From the NCBI GenBank assembly GCA_964528155.1, contig CAZGRL010000204.1, positions 1 to 5,605 of the forward strand: a DNA stretch of 5,605 bases, given 5' to 3'. Positions 1-5,605 of the stretch are shown here, in pieces. Numbering within the stretch: position 1 is the stretch's first letter; the number at the start of each line of letters is the position of its first letter. Source of the stretch: G001797105 sp964528155. Its GTDB lineage: Bacteria > Chloroflexota > Anaerolineae > Anaerolineales > E44-bin32. The notes beneath the pieces are model-generated. The model saw only the letters and a program-made list of their open reading frames with translations, was not told the origin of the DNA and did no database searches. The translations under genes and the position numbers were made by a program.

Positions 1-20
1 ATGGGAACGGACTGCGTGCC

Positions 21-45
21 GGGGCGGGGGAACGTGGGGGCGGGG
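21..45 (+). other. G-quadruplex-type, mirror-symmetric G tract
   Basis: Four G runs of lengths 4, 5, 5 and 4 are separated by C, AACGT and C. This satisfies the usual four-run quadruplex pattern with short loops (1, 5 and 1 nt) and room for four stacked tetrads. The left arm GGGGCGGGGG and right arm GGGGGCGGGG are exact mirror images around AACGT. The tract ends 58 nt before the pcm ATG at 104 and lies on the pcm coding strand, so it could fold in the transcript leader or in the non-template DNA. It could instead simply encode a Gly/Arg-rich tail of an upstream gene. The pattern is directly visible; folding and function are inferred. Confidence 0.5.
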
Positions 46-103
46 CAAGGTCGCCAGAGACATTCGCCGATACACAGCGGGCGGCCACTCACTCCATGAG
101 ATA

Positions 104-904
104 ATGAGGCTGGACGCGCGAACGAAGAAGCTCGATATGCGCCGCCTGAGAAGTCTTTCTGCCTTGCAGTGGACCGGGATAACCGTCGTGCTCGTGGCGG
201 CTGTGGCCTGGTCAGTGCAGCTGCTCACCCCGCAAGACGTGCAGGCCCCGCCCCCATCGAACTCATACGCTGAGTTGCGGGCGAAGCTTGTCGCCCAGGG
301 GATCGTCGGCCTGGGCATCGACGACCCGGCTGTGATCGAAACGATGGGCCGTGTCCCGCGCCACATCTTTGTACCGTCCGAGTACCTAGACCAGGCCTAC
401 GAGAACCATCCCCTCCCCATCGGCTACGGCCAGACCATCTCGCAGCCCTACATCGTCGCCTTGATGACGCAGGAGGCCGGTATCGAGCCCGGCGATCACG
501 TGCTCGAAATCGGCACGGGCTCCGGCTACCAGGCGGCCGTGCTGGCCGACCTGGGCGCAACCGTGTACTCGATGGAGCTCATCGCTCCCCTGGCCGACTC
601 GGCCGCCAAGAGACTCGCCGATCTTGGCTATGCGAACGTCCAAGTCCGCCACGCCGATGGATACAACGGCTGGCCGGAAGAAGCGCCGTTCGACGCGATC
701 GTCGTCACCGCCGCGCCTGATCACGTACCGCAGCCGCTCCTGGCGCAGCTCAAAATCGGGCGCGTTCTCGTGATCCCCGTCGGTCCGGTCGGCGGCTATC
801 AAGAGCTCTGGAGCATCCACAGGGTGGCCGAAGACAAGTACGAGTCCTTCAGCCTGGGAGGCGTGCGCTTCGTCCCGCTGCTTCGACAGGAGCGCTCGGA
901 GTGA
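104..904 (+). CDS. pcm: Protein-L-isoaspartate O-methyltransferase, membrane-anchored or exported
   Basis: This enzyme transfers a methyl group from S-adenosylmethionine to isoaspartyl residues in damaged proteins, starting their repair. The family core is clear. The substrate-binding block PIGYGQTISQPYIVA covers about residues 105-119, with the conserved Thr-Ile-Ser at 111-113. The SAM-binding glycine loop LEIGTGSGYQ is at 134-143, an acidic strand end (Glu158) follows, motif II GWPEEAPFDAIVVTAA is at 189-204 and motif III GRVLVIPVG at 219-227. Unlike the classical cytosolic enzyme of about 210 residues, it has an extra N-terminus: seven basic residues within the first 16, a hydrophobic segment at about 22-41, then a Pro-rich linker. 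This is a signal anchor or signal peptide; a VQA site at 46-48 is followed by Pro, which would hinder cleavage. The frame is open to the window edge but has no earlier start codon. ATG 104 overlaps an upstream TAA (TAATG). ATG 137, after a purine-rich GAAGAAG, gives a tidier signal anchor and is a real alternative. Confidence 0.93.
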   Translation: MRLDARTKKLDMRRLRSLSALQWTGITVVLVAAVAWSVQLLTPQDVQAPPPSNSYAELRAKLVAQGIVGLGIDDPAVIETMGRVPRHIFVPSEYLDQAYENHPLPIGYGQTISQPYIVALMTQEAGIEPGDHVLEIGTGSGYQAAVLADLGATVYSMELIAPLADSAAKRLADLGYANVQVRHADGYNGWPEEAPFDAIVVTAAPDHVPQPLLAQLKIGRVLVIPVGPVGGYQELWSIHRVAEDKYESFSLGGVRFVPLLRQERSE

Positions 905-926
905 GACGCACGTTTCCTTCCCAGCC

Positions 927-3404
927 TCAACCTGTCGGGATAGGATGACGACCTGATTCCGGCGCGGCCAGGACCCACCTGCCGGCCAACACCGCTACAA
1001 CGTACGCCAGCAGCCCGGCCGCCATCGCCGCCCTCAAGCCCCACGTCAGACCGATCATCGCCGCCAGCACCCCGCTCACCCCTGATGCAGCGCCATTGAT
1101 CGCCCATGCCCATGCAACGAAACCTGATCCGGATCGGCTGAGCGCTCTCAACCCCGCCACGAAGGGCATCCCCATCATGAACCCGACGGGGGCACACAGC
1201 ACCCCCGCCAAGGCAATCCGGATTGGAAGGGTCCATCCCAGCGCGGTGTGGATCGCGACCGGCGACGCCAGCAGCGTGGCCAGCAACACGATGACAAGCC
1301 CCAATCCGGCCCTTCTCGGATCGTACCTTGAGGAAGCCAGGCTGCCCAATCCGGAAGCGAGAAGCAATGTGAAGAGCACGACGGCCAGCGCGATCGAAGG
1401 TCGATCGAGCAACAGTGTCACTTGTTGAATGAGCGGAATCTCCACAAGGAGATAGCCTGCTCCAAGTGCGGCGAAATACGTCAGAACGGACACCTGCGGT
1501 GACACCAGGTTTGCGCGTCGGATCAAGATCAGCCGAGGGGCGATCGCCAGCGGTAAGCTGAATAGGGTCATGACCGCCAGCAGGATGATCAAGACCAGAT
1601 ACCCGCTTCCGCCGAACGGCTCCCACGCGCTTCCAAGTGTGAGCAGGATGTCGGGGATCTGGCTCCAGCGGAAGAAGTGGAAGAAGTAAGGCCGGTCGTC
1701 GACCGGAGGCCGAATGTCGAATGGATAGGATGCCTCAACACTTCTCGGATCTGTGAGTAGTGCCTCAAAGAGCTTGTTGTAGCTATCCTCGGGCAACCGA
1801 TTGAATCGATTGAGCTCGGCCGGCTGGAGGTCCGGAAGCACGATTGGATCGAAGCCGTTCTCCGCGAGGAATCGCCGGATCGTCACGAGCGCCTCCGGAC
1901 TGAAGGCTCGGCGCCCGGCGATAACCGTCGCCGTCCTCATCCCCCGATAGGCCAGCACCTGATCCCGCGGTTGATCCACTCCCGACTTGACGAGCGCGGT
2001 CAACACGGTATTGAACAGCCTGGTTTCCTCGCTGGGCGGCGTGCCAAGCCAGCGAGTCACGATCATCAGACCGTCCTCATTCAATCGCGAGAATGCCTCG
2101 GCAATAGCCTCCACAGTGAGGGTGTAGTTCTCACTCAACGTGTACGCGCCGGCCGTGACCGGTCGGTAGGGGTCGCTCAACGCGAAATCGATCACGTCGT
2201 AACTGCCACGCACCCGGAGTGCTCCGCGCGCCGAGCGACGCAGTACAGTTATCTGCGGACGTTCAAGAAGATCTCGGGAGAATGACCTGTAGCTTCCCTC
2301 GAGGACATCCAGCACAAGAGGCTCATCCAGGGCCATCACAACATGTTGCGCGCCGAGTGTGAGTGCGACCAGCGCCTCCTGGCCGGCGCCGGGGTCGATG
2401 ATCAATGTCTCAGCCTGCGATCGGAGCAAGTAGGCCAGGCCTCCCGGCATATGGCGCGCGATGTCTTCAGCCACGGTCGAGTCCGTTGCGAGCCCCGTGA
2501 TTGGAAGCGGTCCGTCGCCGTCCACGTAGAGGGCCACCTGGGGCGGCGGAGCTGCAGTCGCGTTCAAGCTCAGCCCCGGATAAACGTGAATGCTCTCGCT
2601 CTCGATGACATCCATCCGCTCACCCGCCCCATACAATGTCATCGTGCGGACCGCCCCCGGAGACAGCAGGACATTCGAGAGCGGCTTGTACGGCGAAAGA
2701 CGTAGTTCCAGCACGGCCGGGGGACGCAGGCCCACAAACGCTGCGGCGACCCCAGCCAGCGCGAACATGATCACGTATTTGCGCCAGCGCGAGAAGGCCG
2801 CCGCGCCCAGGAGGGCCAGGCCAACAGCCGTGCCCAATCCGGAAATCGGTCCGTGGATCGTGTGGGCCCCCAGCGCCACGATGCAACCGGCCCCCGCGCC
2901 GACCAGGTTCGCTGCATACGGGAGATAGGCTCGTTCACCGGCTTCGGCCAGGCATGCGCCCGTTGCCCACCCGACGAAGAAGAAAGGCAAGCTCGCCGTG
3001 AAGAAGTACAGCGCGAGCGCGGCGATCTGTCTCGGATCCCACAGGATCACATATGAATCGAACGGCACGAAATTGACCACCAGAAAGCACACACCCATCG
3101 CGACCGCGCTGGCGAACGCCAGGCGCGCGAGGGGGGACGGGTTGGGCTGGAGCGACAGCGCGACCCCGCTGGCCGCGGTCCCCATCACGGCCAGACTGAC
3201 AACGACAAAGGCGAAATTGTGGAATTGCTGAATGGCGAAGATTCGCGTGAGGCTGATTTCGAACGCCAGGGAGCCGGCCGCGGACAGTCCCAGCCCAGCT
3301 ATGACGCCCGTTGAGCCGACGACGATCACATGCGACCGACGAGGATTTTGCATCCCTCGCTTCAAGTCACGACTGGGGTAGCTCATGCCACACGATCGGC
3401 GCAC
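927..3404 (-). CDS. Polytopic membrane protein with internal spermidine synthase-like (SAM-fold) domain
   Basis: The 825-residue protein has about seven membrane helices (roughly residues 25-227), a soluble domain (about 228-597) and about seven more helices (600-812). The family is recognisable from AFEISLTRIFAIQQFHNFAF near the N-terminus, DDRPYFFHFF at 569-578, YLLVEIPLIQQ at 651-661, and PFVAGLR followed by AWAWAINGAASGVSGVL at 747-780. The soluble part resembles spermidine synthase: a glycine loop IIDPGAGQEAL at 335-345, LSDPYRP at 409-415 where synthases carry an Asp-Pro motif, and AGAYTLSENYTLTVEA at 418-433. The second SAM-binding site (ALDEP, 358-362) and the usual DGR position (SAR, 391-393) are altered, so polyamine synthesis is doubtful and the substrate is unknown. 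The start is unsettled: GTG at 3404 gives this length, ATG at 3386 or 3353 would trim 6 or 17 residues, and none has a clear ribosome site. It is the last gene of the probable lapA operon, 47 bp after the Mut7-C stop. Confidence 0.85.
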   Translation of the reverse strand: MRRSCGMSYPSRDLKRGMQNPRRSHVIVVGSTGVIAGLGLSAAGSLAFEISLTRIFAIQQFHNFAFVVVSLAVMGTAASGVALSLQPNPSPLARLAFASAVAMGVCFLVVNFVPFDSYVILWDPRQIAALALYFFTASLPFFFVGWATGACLAEAGERAYLPYAANLVGAGAGCIVALGAHTIHGPISGLGTAVGLALLGAAAFSRWRKYVIMFALAGVAAAFVGLRPPAVLELRLSPYKPLSNVLLSPGAVRTMTLYGAGERMDVIESESIHVYPGLSLNATAAPPPQVALYVDGDGPLPITGLATDSTVAEDIARHMPGGLAYLLRSQAETLIIDPGAGQEALVALTLGAQHVVMALDEPLVLDVLEGSYRSFSRDLLERPQITVLRRSARGALRVRGSYDVIDFALSDPYRPVTAGAYTLSENYTLTVEAIAEAFSRLNEDGLMIVTRWLGTPPSEETRLFNTVLTALVKSGVDQPRDQVLAYRGMRTATVIAGRRAFSPEALVTIRRFLAENGFDPIVLPDLQPAELNRFNRLPEDSYNKLFEALLTDPRSVEASYPFDIRPPVDDRPYFFHFFRWSQIPDILLTLGSAWEPFGGSGYLVLIILLAVMTLFSLPLAIAPRLILIRRANLVSPQVSVLTYFAALGAGYLLVEIPLIQQVTLLLDRPSIALAVVLFTLLLASGLGSLASSRYDPRRAGLGLVIVLLATLLASPVAIHTALGWTLPIRIALAGVLCAPVGFMMGMPFVAGLRALSRSGSGFVAWAWAINGAASGVSGVLAAMIGLTWGLRAAMAAGLLAYVVAVLAGRWVLAAPESGRHPIPTG

Positions 3405-3451
3405 AGCGCGGCGAATTCCACTAGCGTGAGGCTACAGACTTTGGCCGGGCG

Positions 3452-4288
3452 TCATGTTCCCTGTTTCGCACGAGAAGCGTCCGTCACGATCGCCTGCACG
3501 ACCTGTTTGAGCCGCTCGTAGTGACCGCCCTGCCAGTACACCCGGCCACACGTCTCGCAGCGCGTGAAATCATCATGTGATTCGGCCACGCGGGGCGGGA
3601 GAGAGTCGGCGACTTCGGCCTTGGTGGAACGTTGAAGCACACCGTTGCAGGCCATACAGCGCGAGAACGGCCGGATCAATCCGACCAGGTCGAACCGGGA
3701 CAATATCTCGAGGACCTGTTCTCGCGCGTCGGTGCTACGCACGCAGTAGCCGCGCGTGATCGCTGAACGCTTGAGCAGACCGCGGTCCCTGGTCAGCAGA
3801 ATCCGCCCGACCCCGACCGCTAGATCGGTGAGCTGGACGTCATCGTAGGAGTTGGCGTAGTCGGCATCGAATCCCAGAAGGCGCAGGAATGTGGCCAACC
3901 GGCCCAGGTGAACGTCGAGCACAAACCGGGGTTGTCGCAGCGGATGAGGCCGCAGGCGGGCGACGGACCCGATGTCGAGCGACTCGAAGACGGGATACAC
4001 GCTGACCCGATCTCCGTCGCTGAGCTGTGTGCTGAAGGCCGCTTCCGAGCCATTGATCAGGATCAGATCGACCTCGGTGTGCGGGACGCCCAGGGACTCA
4101 ATCGCATCCTTCACCGCAGGATGCCCGCGGAAACGATGCTCAAATGCCGCCTGCCGTCTTGCCGGCGGGAGGAAGTCGTTCAGTTCGGCATAGAAACGGA
4201 AACTGGCTGCGTACAGCGCGTCCCCCGTCGCAGTTCGTCCCTGAAGAGGCTGAGATCGAGCCTCAATCCTTGTCCGCCTCGGGCTCAC
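3452..4288 (-). CDS. Mut7-C RNase-domain protein with N-terminal ubiquitin-like domain
   Basis: Two domains are visible in 278 residues. About 28-105 (SFRFYAELNDFLPPARR to SDGDRVSVYPVFESL) matches the Mut7-C ubiquitin domain, a beta-grasp fold. About 121-265 matches the Mut7-C RNase domain, a PIN-like nuclease named after the C-terminus of the animal exonuclease Mut-7. Candidate acidic metal ligands are Asp125 (FVLDVHLGRLATFLRLLGFD), Asp149/150 (SYDDVQL) and Asp168 (ILLTRDRGLLKR). Two CxxC pairs, Cys211/214 and Cys244/247, would form a zinc ribbon. All expected motifs are present and the length is near normal for the fused form. The protein should be cytosolic; its RNA target is not known. 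The start is GTG inside the end of lapA, giving a 26-bp overlap that suggests translational coupling. No ATG occurs before the conserved domain, and no good Shine-Dalgarno is seen. The first roughly 27 residues are poorly ordered and may be partly untranslated. Confidence 0.88.
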   Translation of the reverse strand: MSPRRTRIEARSQPLQGRTATGDALYAASFRFYAELNDFLPPARRQAAFEHRFRGHPAVKDAIESLGVPHTEVDLILINGSEAAFSTQLSDGDRVSVYPVFESLDIGSVARLRPHPLRQPRFVLDVHLGRLATFLRLLGFDADYANSYDDVQLTDLAVGVGRILLTRDRGLLKRSAITRGYCVRSTDAREQVLEILSRFDLVGLIRPFSRCMACNGVLQRSTKAEVADSLPPRVAESHDDFTRCETCGRVYWQGGHYERLKQVVQAIVTDASRAKQGT

Positions 4289-4589
4289 CGGTCGCCGCTT
4301 GTGTGGCCGAGATCGCCTCGATCGAGCGGTGAGCTTCGTCGAGCCGGCTTTCGAGTGACTTGACGGTCCGGCGGAGGTCAGCCGATTGAAATCGGCCGCG
4401 AACGGCCGCCGGGATCATGAGCATCAGACCGATCAGAATCCCGACCGAGAACGTCACCATCAGGATCAGCGCCAGCGAACCGGTGACGTTCCAGAACAGG
4501 AGCTGGATCGCCGCTGGCGCGATGTTCTGGACGGCGAACACGGTCACGAGAAGTGCCAGAAGCACGGCAAGGATGATCAGGACTCGCAT
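4263..4589 (-). CDS. lapA: LapA-domain (DUF1049) small inner-membrane protein
   Basis: The 108-residue protein has the LapA/DUF1049 layout: a first membrane helix at about residues 2-20, the short conserved link FAVQNIAPAAIQLLFWNVTG (18-37), and a second helix at about 38-61. A basic turn (AAVRGR) follows, then a heptad-like coiled coil (about 71-93) and an acidic disordered tail. Both termini should face the cytoplasm. In Escherichia coli LapA (YciS, 102 residues) works with LapB and FtsH in controlling lipopolysaccharide synthesis. No lapB-like TPR gene lies beside this one, so only the domain assignment is firm and the role is inferred. The ATG at 4589 is well supported by AAAGAGG 4 nt upstream and a sigma-70-type promoter about 50 nt upstream. 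It is the first gene of a likely operon and its 3' end overlaps the next gene by 26 bp. Confidence 0.85.
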   Translation of the reverse strand: MRVLIILAVLLALLVTVFAVQNIAPAAIQLLFWNVTGSLALILMVTFSVGILIGLMLMIPAAVRGRFQSADLRRTVKSLESRLDEAHRSIEAISATQAATGEPEADKD

Positions 4590-4593
4590 GAGG

Positions 4594-4600
4594 CCTCTTT
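4594..4600 (-). promoter_or_regulatory. Ribosome binding site of lapA
   Basis: On the minus strand AAAGAGG is followed by 4 nt and the ATG at 4589. It is the best Shine-Dalgarno-like sequence before any start in the window and fixes the lapA start. Confidence 0.6.
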
Positions 4601-4635
4601 GGTGTCGGGCGGATGTGGGTCACTCGTCTCGCTTC

Positions 4636-4664
4636 ATCCTACGGAGGCGGATGGTGACTGTCAA
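4636..4664 (-). promoter_or_regulatory. Sigma-70-type promoter for the lapA operon
   Basis: On the minus strand a perfect -35 hexamer TTGACA (4664-4659) is followed by an exact 17-bp spacer and TAGGAT (4641-4636), which matches 4 of 6 bases of the -10 consensus. Transcription would start near 4629, giving a leader of about 40 nt before the lapA ATG. The site lies in the non-coding gap between pit and lapA and faces the right way. It separates lapA, the Mut7-C gene and the 825-residue gene from pit as a transcription unit. No operator-like palindrome is seen overlapping it. Confidence 0.6.
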
Positions 4665-4689
4665 GTGGGTCCGGCCGTCGGGTGTGTTC

Positions 4690-4705
4690 CGCCCTTTTGG
4701 GGGCG
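4690..4705. other. Small hairpin upstream of the lapA promoter
   Basis: CGCCC (4690-4694) and GGGCG (4701-4705) form a 5-bp GC stem around a 6-nt loop. It lies 26 bp upstream of the -35 box. With no T-run on either side it is not a convincing terminator. It may be chance in GC-rich DNA, or the distal part of a hairpin-rich 3' region of the pit transcript. Confidence 0.25.
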
Positions 4706-4755
4706 TTCTGGTAGCCGTAGATCTCCAACCTGCGCGCCCCGCCTGCGATCGTGGA

Positions 4756-4805
4756 CGCACCCATAAAGGGTGCGGCTTACAGGACCCTCCCCCCGCGCTG
4801 GAGGG
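4756..4805 (-). terminator. Tandem hairpins after pit, possible terminator without T-tract
   Basis: Two stems follow the pit stop codon. CCCTCC (4785-4790) pairs with GGAGGG (4800-4805) around 9 nt, starting 12 nt past the stop. CGCACCC (4756-4762) pairs perfectly with GGGTGCG (4768-4774) around 5 nt. Neither is followed by a T-run on the minus strand, so intrinsic termination would be weak. The position between pit and a separate promoter supports a 3'-end role such as pausing or protection from nucleases. Confidence 0.35.
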
Positions 4806-4816
4806 CGCACCTGGTC

Positions 4817-5605
4817 TCAACCGAGCGCGGTTCCCAGGGCCCAATACACCCCTGCCGCCAGCAAGGCGCAGGCGGGGATGGTGATCAACCACACTTCAGC
4901 GATGTGTGTCGCCAGACCCCAGCGGATCTGATTGAGTCGATCGGATGAGCCGACACCCAGGATCGAGGTCGTGATCACCTGTGAGCTGCTGACCGGGCCT
5001 CCCACGAGGGCCGCGCTCAGGATGACCACCGCCGACGAAAGCTGAGACGAGAACCCGTGGACCGGCTGGATCCGATACAACCTACCGCCCAGGGTGCGAA
5101 CTAGCCGCTCGCCACCGATCAGGACCCCGATGCAGGTCGAAAGCGCGCTGAGGGCGATGACCCACAACGGCACGTGGAAAGCGGGAAGAACGCCGGCGGA
5201 GACGAGACCGATCGTGATCAATCCCATCGACTTCTCGGCGTCGTTAGCGCCGTAGCTCAAGGCCAGAATGACGGCCGTGGCGATCTGGCCGCGTCGGAAG
5301 TCGGCGTTGATGCGCGGCGTCGAACGTCGAGAGAAGTGGTAGACCAGGCGCGTGAAGACGTAGCCGAATCCGAATCCGAGGGCCGGAGATAGGATCAGCG
5401 AAAGCAGCACCTTCGACAGTCCATGGATGTAGATCGCGTGGAGACCCGAGCCGACGCCGACGGCCCCCAGCAGCCCCCCGAGAATCGCGTGCGTCGAGCT
5501 ACTGGGAACGGAGAAGAACCAGGTCAGCAGGTTCCAGATGACCGCGCCCGCCGTCGCCGCGATGAGCACCTCGAGGCTCATCGCTTTCGGATCGACAATG
5601 TCTTG
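4817..5605 (-). CDS. pit: Pit-family inorganic phosphate transporter, N-terminus beyond the window
   Basis: This is a low-affinity, ion-coupled phosphate permease of the inner membrane (PiT family). The frame stays open through the last base of the window. The eight residues before the Met at 5581 (reading QDIVDPKA) already fit the family, so that Met is internal and roughly 60-80 N-terminal residues are missing, including the first GxNDxAN signature. In the visible 262 residues, counted from base 5605, the first-repeat motif VPSSSTHAILGG is at about 33-44. The second-repeat signature SYGANDAEKSMGLI is at about 117-130, and its partner PVSSSQVITTSILGVG at about 204-219. A basic cytoplasmic loop (SRRSTPR) sits near 92-98, and about seven hydrophobic helices are visible. 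In the second repeat Gln replaces the His of the usual SSTH motif, a variation also seen in other Pit proteins. Many pit genes follow a PhoU-like DUF47 gene, which here would lie outside the window. The stop is at 4817-4819. Confidence 0.93.
   Translation of the reverse strand, partial: QDIVDPKAMSLEVLIAATAGAVIWNLLTWFFSVPSSSTHAILGGLLGAVGVGSGLHAIYIHGLSKVLLSLILSPALGFGFGYVFTRLVYHFSRRSTPRINADFRRGQIATAVILALSYGANDAEKSMGLITIGLVSAGVLPAFHVPLWVIALSALSTCIGVLIGGERLVRTLGGRLYRIQPVHGFSSQLSSAVVILSAALVGGPVSSSQVITTSILGVGSSDRLNQIRWGLATHIAEVWLITIPACALLAAGVYWALGTALG

Noticed and set aside
100..105. GATAAT as a -10 box that would make ATG 137 the pcm start
   Set aside because: The hexamer matches 5 of 6 consensus bases, but no -35-like hexamer lies 16-18 bp upstream (bases near 77-82 read GCGGGC). 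It is noted only as an alternative.
386..820. Minus-strand open frame of 144 codons opposite pcm
   Set aside because: It lies wholly antisense to the conserved Pcm motifs, has no family resemblance, and has no ribosome site that I could see.
799..1626. Long minus-strand open frame (275 codons) within the 3' part of the 825-residue gene
   Set aside because: It is in another frame of a clearly conserved membrane protein, is rich in Arg/Gly/Ser, and has no recognisable motif. Long shadow frames are expected at this GC content.
3908..4363. Plus-strand open frame of 151 codons opposite the Mut7-C gene and lapA
   Set aside because: It is antisense to two recognisable genes and its composition is that of a reverse-complement shadow.
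4417..4884. Plus-strand open frame of 155 codons across lapA and the gap
   Set aside because: It runs antisense to lapA and to the pit end with no conserved motif; composition suggests chance.
4620..4892. Minus-strand open frame of 90 codons spanning the pit-lapA gap
   Set aside because: It overlaps the real pit 3' end and the lapA promoter, is Arg/Pro/Gly-rich, and shows no domain.
5579..5581. Met codon at 5581 as the real start of pit
   Set aside because: Coding continues in frame to the window edge with family-like residues, and the usual N-terminal signature is missing, so this Met is internal.

Overview
The window is a GC-rich, densely coding bacterial chromosome segment with no sign of phage, insertion sequence, CRISPR array or RNA gene. 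The mix of families fits an uncultivated soil or groundwater lineage such as Methylomirabilota/Rokubacteria, an acidobacterium or a former deltaproteobacterium. The families are a membrane-anchored isoaspartyl methyltransferase, a large polytopic protein with a spermidine-synthase-like domain, a Mut7-C nuclease with a ubiquitin-like front domain, a LapA-domain protein and a Pit phosphate transporter. The lineage is only a guess; no marker gene is present to settle it.

Layout. Bases 1-103 are the end of an upstream region open in all three forward frames and carry a strong G-quadruplex-type, mirror-symmetric G tract. pcm (104-904, +) follows, possibly coupled to an upstream gene through a TAATG junction. 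It meets convergently, across only 22 bp, a block of minus-strand genes that fills the rest of the window. Read in transcription order, that block starts with pit (enters from beyond base 5605, ends 4817). A 227-bp gap (4590-4816) holds three small hairpins and a good sigma-70 promoter (TTGACA, 17 bp, TAGGAT). Then come lapA (4589-4263), the Mut7-C gene (4288-3452, overlapping lapA by 26 bp) and the 825-residue membrane protein (3404-927, 47 bp after the Mut7-C stop).

How the genes work together. The promoter at about 4636-4664 together with the tight spacing makes lapA, the Mut7-C gene and the spermidine-synthase-like gene a likely three-gene operon separate from pit. The functional link among them is not evident: a small inner-membrane protein with a coiled-coil tail, a putative RNA nuclease with a zinc ribbon, and a 14-helix membrane protein with an internal methyltransferase-fold domain. 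The region is mostly ordinary. The most interesting points are the topology paradox of the membrane-anchored Pcm, the eroded cofactor motifs of the spermidine-synthase-like domain, the ubiquitin-fold/nuclease fusion in an operon with membrane proteins, and the G-tract before pcm.
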